From Phymorhynchus buccinoides (lineage: Eukaryota; Mollusca; Gastropoda; Neogastropoda; Raphitomidae), in contig CM065691.1 of assembly GCA_017654935.2 (NCBI GenBank), forward strand, positions 33,273,597-33,337,596: DNA of 64,000 bases, written 5' to 3'. Every line of letters starts with the position of its first letter. Position 1 is the stretch's first letter. A program made the position numbers and the translations under genes. Positions 37,801 to 47,463 of this stretch are shown here, piece after piece. Under the pieces are notes generated by a model. The model had not been told where the DNA came from and did no database searches. It worked only from the letters and a program-made list of their open reading frames with translations.

Positions 37801-40800
37801 AACCTTCGCATAGACAGATATACAGACAGAGAGTACAAGTCCCTAACCTTCACATAGACAAACAGATCTACAGACAGAGAGTACAAGTCCCTAACCTTTG
37901 CATAGACAAACAGATCTACAGACAGAGAGTACAAGTCCCTAACCTTCGCATAGACAAACAGATATACAGACAGAGAGTACAAGTCCCTAACCTTCGCATA
38001 GACAGATCTACAGACAGAGAGTACAAGTCCCTAACCTTTGCATAGACAAACAGATCTACAGACAGAGAGTACAAGTCCCTAACCTTCACATAGACAAACA
38101 GATCTACAAACAGACAAAACCACCGCCATACCTTTAGCGGGCAGAATGACGGAGCTTTTCTTGCTGGTCTGCTGCTTGTGGCTGCGGAAGATCGGGGAGG
38201 TCTCCATGAGCTCCTTGAGCTTGAGGTCCTCCTCGAAGAGCACGCGCCGCACATCGTCGCGCGACGCTGACTCCGTGGACAGCTTGGTGATGCGCGGCCC
38301 CTCCTGATGGTTGGTGCACAGCCAGTATGTCTTGCCGCTCGGCAGGTGGCATCTGGCGGCAAGGAAATAAGGATTGTTCTTGTACTTGCAGGGAAGGCAT
38401 ATAACTACAATAAGAATTTGACATGTACTGTATTTTTCGGACTATAAGGCGCACCCCCCTGAAAATCAGAGTATGGCCGCCCATGTGGTGGGGCCCTTTA
38501 AAAGCAGCCATACACATAATCTTCCCACCCAAGGCCATGCGAAATGTTCACATGGCACTGGGTGTGCCCCCAGAGTGTTTAAGCTGGGGAACGAAAACAA
38601 CAAAACAACATAAGACGCACCCAACAAATTGCACACAAAATTCAGATTTTCTTTTCTTGCTATTTTATTAGTCATATCCATGTTGTGTTACTGGGGAGCA
38701 GGCACACACAAGACATGTGCCTTTTTTGTTGTTATATTTTCTTACTATTTTATTAGTCATATTATAAGCCGCAGAGGTTTCAGTCTGGGTAAAAAGTATC
38801 GTCTTATGGTCAGAAAAATACAGTACTTCCATAATACTGAGGCCTTGCACTTTTTGGTCTCCCTCAGTTTTATGCATCTCTCAACTTTTTCCTTGCTGCA
38901 CATAACCGTTTTCTTTATGTTTGTTTATTTGTCTCATTCCAGGTCTAAATTGCTGAAGATCATAATTCATTAACTGACCAAAAAAATCTCTAAAACATCA
39001 AGCAGTTGTAATTATACATTCTTAGAAACTGCAAAGCCAGAGACAGGACAGGCAAGACACACAGCATCACAATTCAGTCATACAATGTGCAAAGGATAGA
39101 AAGGAAGAAACACAGCAGAAAAAAAGAGTTCAAGGGGAGAAAAACAGGTGATGATAGTAAGGTTAGAAAAAGACATGAAGAATGAACCCTTGACCAGTAC
39201 AAAGGGAACAAACCTGCACAGCTGCTCTAAGAATTTGTCAGCGTCCTGGTTCTCTGAGAGCTGCATACGAAGTGTGCTGAACGACTCAATGAAATTGGGG
39301 TTCTCCACAGCATTCTGGCGGACAACAGCACAAATATTGCAAGTCACAAACAAATATAGGTCAATAACAACCCCCAAGAATATGTCAGCACTATTCAACA
39401 ACATCAACATGTCAATCTTATCTCAAGCCATTTCCTGTCCCCGTATTACTATCATATCAATCCTGTTTTAACAATTTGAACTGCAATGATATACAGTAGA
39501 GAACTGATCACTCAAAAACACCGGATAACTCAAAATAATGTTTGGTCCCAGTATAATAATCTCTATGTTTAAAAAGTCTTTTTAACTCAGAATATTGGCT
39601 ATCTCAAAATACAATTTCAGTCCCTTCAACTTTGACTTAAGCGATTTTTACGGTAAGTCCAAACCATTGAGTCTACTTATCCCAGGAAAAAGCTTTCACA
39701 TTTTCAGATTGGTGAACAAAAATCATGACTTCTCTAAACCCTTCAAGCATACCAACTACTGATGATGGATCATAGATATTTGTGAATATGAACCCATGAA
39801 CGATTTCAATACTGGATGCCTGAGAAAGAAAGAAAAATACTAAGGAAATGCGCACCTCCCACAAAACAATCAACAATTCATGAAAAAACAAAAAGTAAAT
39901 GTGGTAAGCTGACCTCCTCAATCCACTCTCGATACTTTTTTCCTCTCTTTCCCACAAAGCAGTTGAGATAGACTGAAGACTGCTGCAAAATGGCATACAG
40001 TCGAGCCAGGTAGGCCGAGCAACGCTTGACTAGAGGCTTGAAATCATCATCCATCTTGAAGGGAAACACTTGTGGGCATAAGTGCCAGCCCTGAATAAAC
40101 ACAAACACAACGCAATGGGCGTTACAAATATGTATCTCATTTCATCTCCTGCATTGTGATTTAATCCTTGTAATAAATAACTGCATGTGATCAGAAAAAA
40201 ATGTACCCAAAGAAGATACATTGCATGCAGCATTTTCTCTCTTTTTTGCTGCTTGACCCATAGTGTTTTAAAATGCAAACATATTAACATATTCACATAG
40301 TATACACATTTAGTACACTACATTCTCCTACCATGAAGACACACACAACACACACACACACATTCATGCAAGTAGGCAAACAAACACTCTCCTACTTTTC
40401 CCTACACACACACACACAACTGTATGTAAGCAAACACGTTGTATAGATTACCTCTTCATTTTCACACAGAAGTTTCAGGCAGAAGTTTTCAGCTTCCCAG
40501 TTCTCTTCATCGTCCAGTATATTAACAGGCTGTAACACACACACACAAACATTAAGCTTTACTGTCAGTATTTGTTTTCATACACAGAGATCCTTTCAAT
40601 TATCACACTCACTTGAAGAATATTTTTTCCTACAGTTTAAAAGTAAAATATGCCCCTTGAAAACATTGAGAAGGTTGTTAATGCCAAATAACAAAATGTA
40701 TCCCTCCACTCTCTAAAAAAAACACAGAAAAAAAGCACGTTCAAAATGAAAGAACCCCCCCCCCCCGACAATTCATTTTTCTTCACTACATAACTCTTCT

Positions 40801-41793
40801 CACGCCATCGGTGGTAGCCACCAATGCGGCAGGCTTGCCACGTGGTTGCCCATGTGCTTTCCTATTTTTAGAGACTTACATCATTGCATTTCCGCTGTTG
40901 TCGCACATGCGCTGTCAAAATAAAATGGCTATTTACGCCTTGTCCAATAACGGCTCCAATGGTTCCCAGTTGAGTGGGGAAAAAACACAGAATTTTGTAG
41001 GATTTGGTGGGATTGGCGGTGGTGACTCATCACGAGTGGAGTTGATAGGCAATGATGAAAGGATCGATGTACTTTTTCAAGGAATTGCACTTAGAATGTA
41101 GTTGAATCGAAGCTGAAACAAGATCAACTGACTGGCAGAAGAGGGGGTGTGGGGTGGTGTAGCAGGAGACTAAGAAAGATTGATCCAATTTCAAATGAAA
41201 AAATCATGCACACTCTACAATACCAACAACAAATATACGTTTAATTTAAGTGATAACCTACTGTAATCACCTCCACTCTTTGTCCAAATATACAGATAAA
41301 AAACAACATACCCACAACACAACTGTATGCCAGTTTGTTGTTGCTGACTATGACTGCCAGATAGAAGAGGGCGCAGATGCTATTCTGGATGACATGGCTG
41401 ACATTTGTTTAATAGAGCAATTGCTTTGCCCAGAGTACATCTGCACACTTTGAGGACAGCTGGCGTAGAGTGAAGTTCCCCAAATGCCAATCAACCCTTT
41501 TAGCTGCAGCACTTAGAGCCAATATGAATACTCCCTCCAGTTTGACAGTAACAGTCTTCCACAAAAGACTAAGAAAACCATTTACACACAACTGCCTACA
41601 GCATAAAAATGCCCAGCAATCCTTAGGCTTAGTTTTTTTGTTCTGCGATAACTTAATGTAATCACCTCCATTCTGTCTCGTGTGCGTGTGGCAGTCTTAG
41701 GTCGAAGTCCTGGACGACTTGTGGGTGGTCTGGGAGAGTCCCTTGACCCTTCTTCCACCACCGGCATTTGGCGCGATTGCCGACTGGTCAAAG
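34812..41793 (-). CDS. Unrecognised multi-exon gene, 3' half (possible C-terminal region of a STAND/NACHT- or ROCO-like protein)
   Basis: Six exons with matching phases on the minus strand: 41666-41793, 40452-40529, 39914-40090, 39214-39314, 38132-38352 and terminal 34812-35122 with stop TGA at 34812-34814. The encoded stretch (about 338 residues) runs: basic Arg/Pro/Thr-rich linker; ENWEAENFCLKLLCENEE; WHLCPQVFPFK...LVKRCSAYLARLYAILQQS; ENPNFIESFSTLRMQL; FLEQLC, then CHLPSGKTYWLCTNH; and a low-complexity Ser/Thr/Ala/Lys tail. The spaced Cys/His pattern with a terminal GKTYWLCTNH resembles C-terminal regions I associate with invertebrate NACHT/STAND or ROCO-type proteins. That is a weak, remembered resemblance. 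Upstream exons are beyond 41793, possibly in the gap at 42514. The last intron holds the 48-bp minisatellite. Confidence 0.75.
35942..38108. repeat. 48-bp minisatellite, ~46 copies, intronic
   Basis: The unit contains TACAAGTCCCTAACCTTCGC, ATAGACAAACAGATATACAG and ACAGAGAG, 48 bases long, with common 44-base variants that lack one ACAG and a few about 43-44-base variants that lack AAAC. Variant letters (TTCGCAT or TTCACAT, GATATAC or GATCTAC) are interspersed. Each unit carries one CCCTAACC. The array ends about 25 bases before the splice donor of the 38132-38352 exon. Long open frames across it are by-products of the repeat. Confidence 0.97.
38426..38825. mobile_element. MITE with ~30-bp inverted ends, intronic
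   Basis: The left end TACTGTATTTTTCGGACTAT (38426) matches the reverse complement of the right end (TACTGTATTTTTCTGACCAT, ending 38825), followed by related AAGGCGCA and AAGACGAT. The inside has no coding sequence. The GGACTATAAGGCGCACC end is a widespread metazoan DNA-transposon motif (family knowledge). The target duplication is unclear. Confidence 0.75.
40800..41640 (+). other. Unexplained intronic segment, possible degraded transposon
   Basis: The plus strand has an ATG-led short frame at 40925 (MAIYALSNNGSNGSQLSGEK) and a later acidic frame near 41330-41450 (DCQIEEGADAILDDMADICL), separated by stops. The upstream sequence is GC-balanced, like a transposon promoter. I recognise no family. 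It lies in the intron between exons 41666-41793 and 40452-40529 of the minus-strand gene. Confidence 0.3.
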
Positions 41794-41978
41794 CTGCAAG
41801 CATTCAAAGATAAAACAAGGATTATCAGCTACTTTTTGACTATTGTTGTCTCTTTTAACAAGCCATCTTCCACCACAGGCATTTGGCGCAATTGCCGACT
41901 GGTCAAGGCTGCAAGCATTCAGAGATAAAACAAGGATTATCAGTTACGTTTTGGTTATTGCTGTCTATTTTAACAAGC
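41749..41978 (-). repeat. Tandem duplication of an exon 5' end and its acceptor
   Basis: The segment at 41749-41865 (CATTTGGCG, GACTGGTCAAAGCTGCAAGC, AACAAGGATTATCAG, TTTTAACAAGC) is repeated at about 41868-41978 with a few changes. It spans the start of the 41666-41793 exon and its upstream splice acceptor, so a second, partial acceptor-exon copy lies just upstream. A related donor-side sequence is also repeated (TGTAATCACCTCC at 41265-41277 and 41657-41669). Confidence 0.75.
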
Positions 41979-42239
41979 GAATAATTACATATAAACACAC
42001 ACACACACACATGTGCAGACTCGAGAGCACTCACACAGATTCCTGAGCTTTGAATTTGAAATGTTCCCACTCAAATATTTTTCTCACAAAGTATGAAAAT
42101 GCCAGGTTTCAAACCACTCTAGGACAGGTAGCATAGCAAAACTCAGCGTAGGAAAGGAAAAACATTTGAATGAGAAGTTTCTCTGGTTGAATTTTTCTGA
42201 TTAGTAATGCTACATGTAAATTTGTTTTTCTTGGCATAC

Positions 42240-42330
42240 TCAAAACTCAAACACAACTTTATTATCTCTGATAAGAGAATTGCAAGTGGCAACGACTGCG
42301 ATTTTTACATTAAGACAAACGAAAAGACAA
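42240..42330 (-). mobile_element. Retroposon 3' tail remnant
   Basis: ACAACTTTATTATCTCTGAT, AAGAGAATTGCAAG: related to the GATAATAAAG tail at 1150-1235. Confidence 0.4.
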
Positions 42331-42513
42331 CATTATAAAGCATATAAAAATGGTACTGTGCTAAAATAAATGGTACTGTGATTAAAAAAGAACAAATCAA
42401 ACCGTGTGGAACAAGGCTGTTTACACGAACATCTATCAAGCTGTGCACAATAACAGTGATTGTAAATCAGTTGGTTTCTGTAAGCAAGTTTGTAAAAACA
42501 ATGTTCGTCCAAC

Positions 42514-43013
42514 NNNNNNNNNNNNNNNNNNNNNNNNNNNNNNNNNNNNNNNNNNNNNNNNNNNNNNNNNNNNNNNNNNNNNNNNNNNNNNNNNNNNNNN
42601 NNNNNNNNNNNNNNNNNNNNNNNNNNNNNNNNNNNNNNNNNNNNNNNNNNNNNNNNNNNNNNNNNNNNNNNNNNNNNNNNNNNNNNNNNNNNNNNNNNNN
42701 NNNNNNNNNNNNNNNNNNNNNNNNNNNNNNNNNNNNNNNNNNNNNNNNNNNNNNNNNNNNNNNNNNNNNNNNNNNNNNNNNNNNNNNNNNNNNNNNNNNN
42801 NNNNNNNNNNNNNNNNNNNNNNNNNNNNNNNNNNNNNNNNNNNNNNNNNNNNNNNNNNNNNNNNNNNNNNNNNNNNNNNNNNNNNNNNNNNNNNNNNNNN
42901 NNNNNNNNNNNNNNNNNNNNNNNNNNNNNNNNNNNNNNNNNNNNNNNNNNNNNNNNNNNNNNNNNNNNNNNNNNNNNNNNNNNNNNNNNNNNNNNNNNNN
43001 NNNNNNNNNNNNN
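42514..43013. other. Assembly gap, exactly 500 N
   Basis: A run of 500 N, a conventional fixed-size scaffold gap, so the true length is unknown. It borders directly on a tandem repeat array that probably caused it. Confidence 1.
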
Positions 43014-43519
43014 ACCACAATGGTTATGTTAAAGACATCCAATCCAGACCTGTTATCCAAAGACCCTATTTTCTTAACCCTTTCACCCACAATGCCAATG
43101 TCGCATTCATGCACCACAATGGTTGTGTTAAAGACATCCAATCCAGACCTGTTATCCAAAGACCCTATTTTCTTAACCCTTTCAGTTTCACCGCCATTGT
43201 CGCATTCATGCACCACAATGGTAGTGTTAAAGACATCCAATCCAGACCTGTTATCCAAAGACCCTATTTTCTTAACCCTTTCACCGCCAATGTCGCATTT
43301 TATGCACCACAATGGTTTAACACCCATGTCACTAAAAGGCATCAAATCAGGGCCTGTTATCCAAAGACCCTATTTTCTTAATTTTGGGAGGTAAGGATAG
43401 GCCTAATGTTATGCATGTCACCGAGGAATTCGCAATATTGCAGATATTTTTTTTCTCTACCCAGTTAAGTTTAATGGTGTTTTTTTGGCTGAAAAATGGC
43501 TGGCGACGCAAAGGGTTAA
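43014..43519 (+). repeat. Tandem array (~99-bp unit) derived from a TTAA-type MITE, ending in the MITE's other end
   Basis: Units beginning TTAACCCTTTCA at about 43074, 43173 and 43272 each continue with a TGTCGCATT-like core, GCACCACAATGGT and GTTATCCAAAGACCCTATTTTC. The last unit passes into the same internal sequence as the MITE at 15221-15447 and finishes with GGCTGGCGACGCAAAGGG and TTAA (43516-43519). One end of the MITE has thus been amplified in tandem, and the array runs into the gap. Confidence 0.85.
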
Positions 43520-44012
43520 AAAACCAACATCACCACCAAACAAACAAAAAACATGGGGTCAACCAACTAAATAGAAAAGAATTGATTGCATGTTGAGGCA
43601 TTTGATCAGAATCACAAAGTTATCAAGCTTAACGGATAACTGCCTACCTGACTGTAGTTTTTCTCAAAACTACCGTTGCCTCACACAAGTAAGGTGTGAG
43701 TAATTTCACAAAATTATGTCAACAATACTGGATCAACACGTGTGCCCAACCTTTTTTTTTTATTAGCTCGTTTATTATTAAGCGCATAGATCAAAATTGG
43801 AGAGAAAAAAGATTGCCTTATAGACAGTAGAGTACATAAAACTGGATAACATGAAATATTGGCTAATACACACAAATCTGTTTGAACTGATGATAGCCCT
43901 CTTTATTATCACTTAATGCTTAACACAAAATAATGGTTAACGCACACAAAAATCTTAGTCCCCTGAATTTCGTGTACTCCACTGCAACCCGAAAATTACG
44001 GTAGTCAAAATT
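43520..44012. other. Non-coding flank left of the DIRS pair
   Basis: AT-rich, with no coding signal. It ends GGTAGTCAAAATT immediately before the first DIRS element. Confidence 0.6.
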
Positions 44013-44054
44013 GGTGGATTTTGATTAATCCTACTATCTATTTAATTTAATACT

Positions 44055-44228
44055 TACCAACACTCAAAACAACTGCATTAGCCTAAAACAACCTGGAACC
44101 TTACCCTAGCACATAGCTAAAACGAAAGTGGCCCCATGGGACTGCACCCATACCGCAAGGAGTAGCGGGAGTGACTCCCCTTACTTCCGGGTATGACGCG
44201 CACCCTTGGGGCACCGGATATGTCATTC
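44055..44228 (+). repeat. Left inverted terminal repeat of DIRS element 1
   Basis: Starts TACCAACACTCAAAACAACT and ends GGATATGTCATTC. It is complementary over 174 bases to 50134-50307 with few mismatches. It contains a hairpin-prone AGTAGCGGGAGTGACTCCCC. Confidence 0.92.
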
Positions 44229-44280
44229 ATGTAATTTTACAGCCCCGCATCAGGAGGGAGGATGGGAGGGAACATTTTTT

Positions 44281-44391
44281 GTTTTGAGTGTTGGTAAGTA
44301 TTAAATTAAATAGATAGTAGGATTAATCAAAATCCACCAATCTAATTTAATCATACTATACCAACACTCAAAACAACTGCAGATTACCACC
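44281..44391. repeat. Internal complementary region (ICR) of DIRS element 1
   Basis: The first half (GTTTTGAGTGTTGGTAAGTA ... TAGGATTAATCAAAATCC) is the reverse complement of the element's left outer end. The second half (CCACCAATCTAATTTAATCA ... CCAACACTCAAAAC) is the reverse complement of its right outer end. It thus holds the complement of a left-right circle junction, as in DIRS-1 from Dictyostelium (family knowledge). Confidence 0.9.
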
Positions 44392-44596
44392 GTGGTGGAG
44401 GGTGATGCGTGCCAACTGACACACCAACAACCCCAAAAGCATATCAGTAAAAGAGGGAAACACTCCTAAGAGAATCCCCCGAAAGATGTACAACATCCCT
44501 GAAAATATGCAAATAAATACCCCCAAACAGTCATGTCAATGATATACCAAAGAACACAGAGAAAAAACAGAGGCACAAAAAACACCGGAACTCACA

Positions 44597-45674
44597 CTAC
44601 AAGGAGACCGGGACCTGCGCAACGACCACCTTCTTGATGGAAAAGGAGTCGTCTTCGCCCTGAGCAGAGATATCCCTCAGGTAAAACTGAAGAAAGGTGT
44701 TCTGCGACTTCCAGAACGCTGAGGCCATAACCTTCACAAGAGGGACACCCTTGACTACCGCCAGGGAAGAGCTGATGGCCCGCAACTCGTGGGCGCGAAT
44801 GGGGTTATCAGGTAACCTAACCAGCGAGCGGGCATAGGCCAACTTAATGAGGTCGAGGATCCAACGGGACACAGTACCCTTAGCCACATCGCTGCAGTAC
44901 TTGGGATTAATGGAGACGAACAGGCGACGTTTAGCCCCTCTGAAGGACTTGGTACGAGCCAGATAAGAACGAAGAGCCCTAACGGGGCAGAGGAAGATAT
45001 CACGATCATCAGGACCCAGAACGGAGCGAAGACTCGAAATAGAGGCCAAGGGAGAGGAAACATCACCAGACTGGTTCTTTGCACGGAACTCCGGGAGAAA
45101 AGAAAGGGAGACAGACGAGAAGTCCTCCTCGAACTGGACATCCTTGGTGAGACCACTCAGAGCATGCAAACCACTGATGCGACGGGCAGTGGCGAAAGAA
45201 ATGAGAAAAAACTGTCTTGAGAGTCAGAAGCTTAAGAGACAACGACTCCAGGGGTTCACATTTGTCCCTGAGAAAAGCCAGAACCAAAAAGATGTCCCAC
45301 TGAGGACACTGGACCGTTCTGGACGGGGCTTGGAGGCGCACAGCGTCCAGGAAGTGAGAAACTGGCAAAGCCGAGAGATTCCCCGTAAACTTGGAACCTA
45401 AAGACAACGAGATCGTGCTAATCAAGGCCGCCCTATAACCTGACAAGGTTTGAGAGGACAAGTTCCTAGTTCTAAGCAAGTGAGAGAGGAACTCCACGAA
45501 CTGAACCGTTGAGGGACGAAGCGGGTCAAACTTTCTCTCCTGACAAAACGCAAACCAGGTGGCCCAGCGAAGATCATACAGATCGTTTGTAGACTTACGC
45601 CGAGAGGCGACCAACAGATCCACGGTGCGCGTGGAAAACCCCTGAGAGCGAAGGCCTAGTCGGACAGCCGCCAT
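44597..45674 (-). CDS. Tyrosine recombinase of DIRS element 1, one frameshift
   Basis: Integrates the circular DNA intermediate through a covalent tyrosine link (family role). The likely start is ATG at 45674 (MAAVRLGLRSQGF), overlapping the end of the RT frame, and the stop is TAG at 44597-44599. Seen in order: N-terminal SAM-like core-binding region (WATWFAFCQERKFDPLRP, LSGYRAALIST); first catalytic Arg in ARRISGLHALSG; PVRALRSYLARTKSFRG; the H-x-x-R box in RAHELRAISSSLA (about 44769-44797); and the nucleophile Tyr in FLQFYLRDIS (codon 44680-44682). The frame shifts by one base at a six-A run (45206-45211) just before the first catalytic Arg. All four catalytic residues are encoded, split across the shift. 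Confidence 0.88.
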
Positions 45675-47463
45675 GCGACCAGGTTTAGCCTTGAAGGGCA
45701 AGGGTGTCCGACCCCGCTTCTTGGCTGAAGAAGAGTGGCGGGAGTGAGATTGAGCGGAAGAGGACCGTCTTGCGCCATGTCGAGGAGCTCTGGGAACCAA
45801 TGGCTTGTGGGCCACATCGGAGTGACAAGAATCAAGTCCGGGTGCTCTCGGAGACACTTCTCCAACACCCGAGGAATGAGAGCCGTTGGGGGGAAGGCAT
45901 ACATCAGCATGCCCTTCCAAGGGAACGAGAAGGCGTTCCTGGCAAAGGCCTGAGGGTCCCTGACTGGAGAAACATACAGGGTCAGTCTGGCAGTGAACCT
46001 GGTGGCAAAGAGGTCGAGGAGGGGTTTCCCCCACAGTCTCCAAACAGGAGACAAGGCCTGGTGAGCAATGGTCCATTCGGTGGCCAGAATTTGGTCCGAG
46101 CGACTCAACTGGTCCGCCACCACATTGAGTTTGCCCGGAACAAACTCGACCGTGAGGGAGATGTCGAGAGAAAAAGCCCACCGCAGAATCGCCTCCGCCG
46201 TCAGGGAGAGTGAAGCGGACCTTGTGCCTCCCTGACGACGCAGGTAGGACAGGCTGGTGGATTTGTCGCCACAAATCACCACACACCTGCCGTGAAGCCT
46301 TGGAGCGAAATGAAGGAGGGCCAGGCGAATGGCCTCCAGCTCCAGCCAGTTGATGTGACGCTCTGACTCCGCTTCGGTCCATTTCCCAGAGACCTCTTCG
46401 GAGTCGAGATGCGCGCCCCAACCGGTGAGAGAGGCGTCGGTGCAGATGAACAGCTGGGCCCCCAAACGACTGATTGGGACCATACTGTTCATCCACACCG
46501 AGTCCGTCCACTGAGAAACCGAATCCCGGAACCAGGTGCCCAACTGGACCACCTGATCGAAATCCGACTGATCTCGCACTCGAGCAAGGACCTCGCGTTG
46601 CAGAGGCCTTTTGTGAAGGCGACCTAAAGGAAGGAGGCCCGAGACGGACTCCATCTGACCGAGGAGGCACAGAAGCCGTCTGAAGGAGGTGGACTGGGCT
46701 GTGAGAAGTTCTGACACCAAGTTGGAGAGAGACAGAATTCTTTCCGGGGTGGCAGAAACCTGAAACGACTCGGTGTCGAAGATCATGCCCAGGTATTTGA
46801 ACCGCTGAGAGGGGACCAAATCCGACTTCTCCTGGTTGATGTTGAAGCCCAGGACCGTGGAGAGACTGAGAAGGAGCTCCGTTTGTTGGGAGGACAACTG
46901 GCGACTCGACGCAAGCAACAGCCAGTCGTCGAGATAGACCTTTAACCTCAAGCCCCGAGCCCTGGCTAGGGCTGCCATTTCCCTGGTAACCTTGGTGAAG
47001 ATCCAAGGCGCCAGGGAAAGGCCGAAAGGGAGGGAATGGAACTGGTAGACAAGGCATTGCCAAACGAAACGAAGGAACTTGCAACGGCTGGGGTGAATCG
47101 ACACATGGAAGTACGCATCGCGTAAGTCGATGGAGGTGGCCCAGTCTCCCTGGCGCACAAAGGCCCTGACGGTGGCCGCCGTTTCCATCTTGAAATGGAT
47201 CTTCCTTGAAAACTTGTTGAGAGGAGACAAGTCCAGAACCGGTCTGAAGCCGCCTGTCTTCTTGGGAACCGTGAAAAGTCGGGAATAGAAACCCGGACTG
47301 GGATCGTTCACGATCGTAACCGCGCCCTTCAAGAGAAGGTCCTCCACTTCCTTCTGGAGGATCTCCAAACGGACAGGATCGCTGTTTCTTGGACAGGCTC
47401 GGCCTCCTGTTGCCACGAGAAGACTGGGAAGGGGGGCCTCAAGGCCTTGAACTGGGGAGGAGG
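45656..47463 (-). CDS. Reverse transcriptase - RNase H of DIRS element 1
   Basis: An open frame of about 600 codons with no stop. Counting from the GTG codon at 47416: RT fingers LFTVPKKTGGFRPVLDLSPL (47-66), SIDLRDAYFHV (95-105), PFGLSLAPWIF (130-140) and catalytic YLDD (161-164); RNase H with D327 (CTDASLTGWG), E361 (LELEAIRLAL), D384 (ICGDKS) and D435 (NVVADQLSR); then the DIRS/Ngaro-type C-terminal block with YVSPVRDPQAFARNAF and YAFPPTALIPRVL. The frame opens after a TAG at about 47464 and has no ATG at its head, and it overlaps the preceding gag frame (stop 47329). Translation by frameshift or from an internal ATG is likely. The 3' end overlaps the recombinase start by 19 bases. Confidence 0.93.

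Noticed and set aside
35942..38108. Regularly repeated units resembling a CRISPR array or a repeat protein
   Set aside because: Units are contiguous and almost identical with no unique spacers, lie in a eukaryotic intron between two exons with matching phases, and the long open frames only reflect the absence of stops in the unit.
42378..43394. Open frames crossing the N run
   Set aside because: They exist only because N has no stop codons. The flanking part is MITE-derived repeat.
44755..47084. Long open frames overlapping the DIRS RT in other frames (including one of about 670 codons) and on the plus strand
   Set aside because: The RT frame has all expected motifs. The overlapping frame is meaningful only in its last part, which is the recombinase, and the plus-strand frames are shadows of GC-rich coding DNA.
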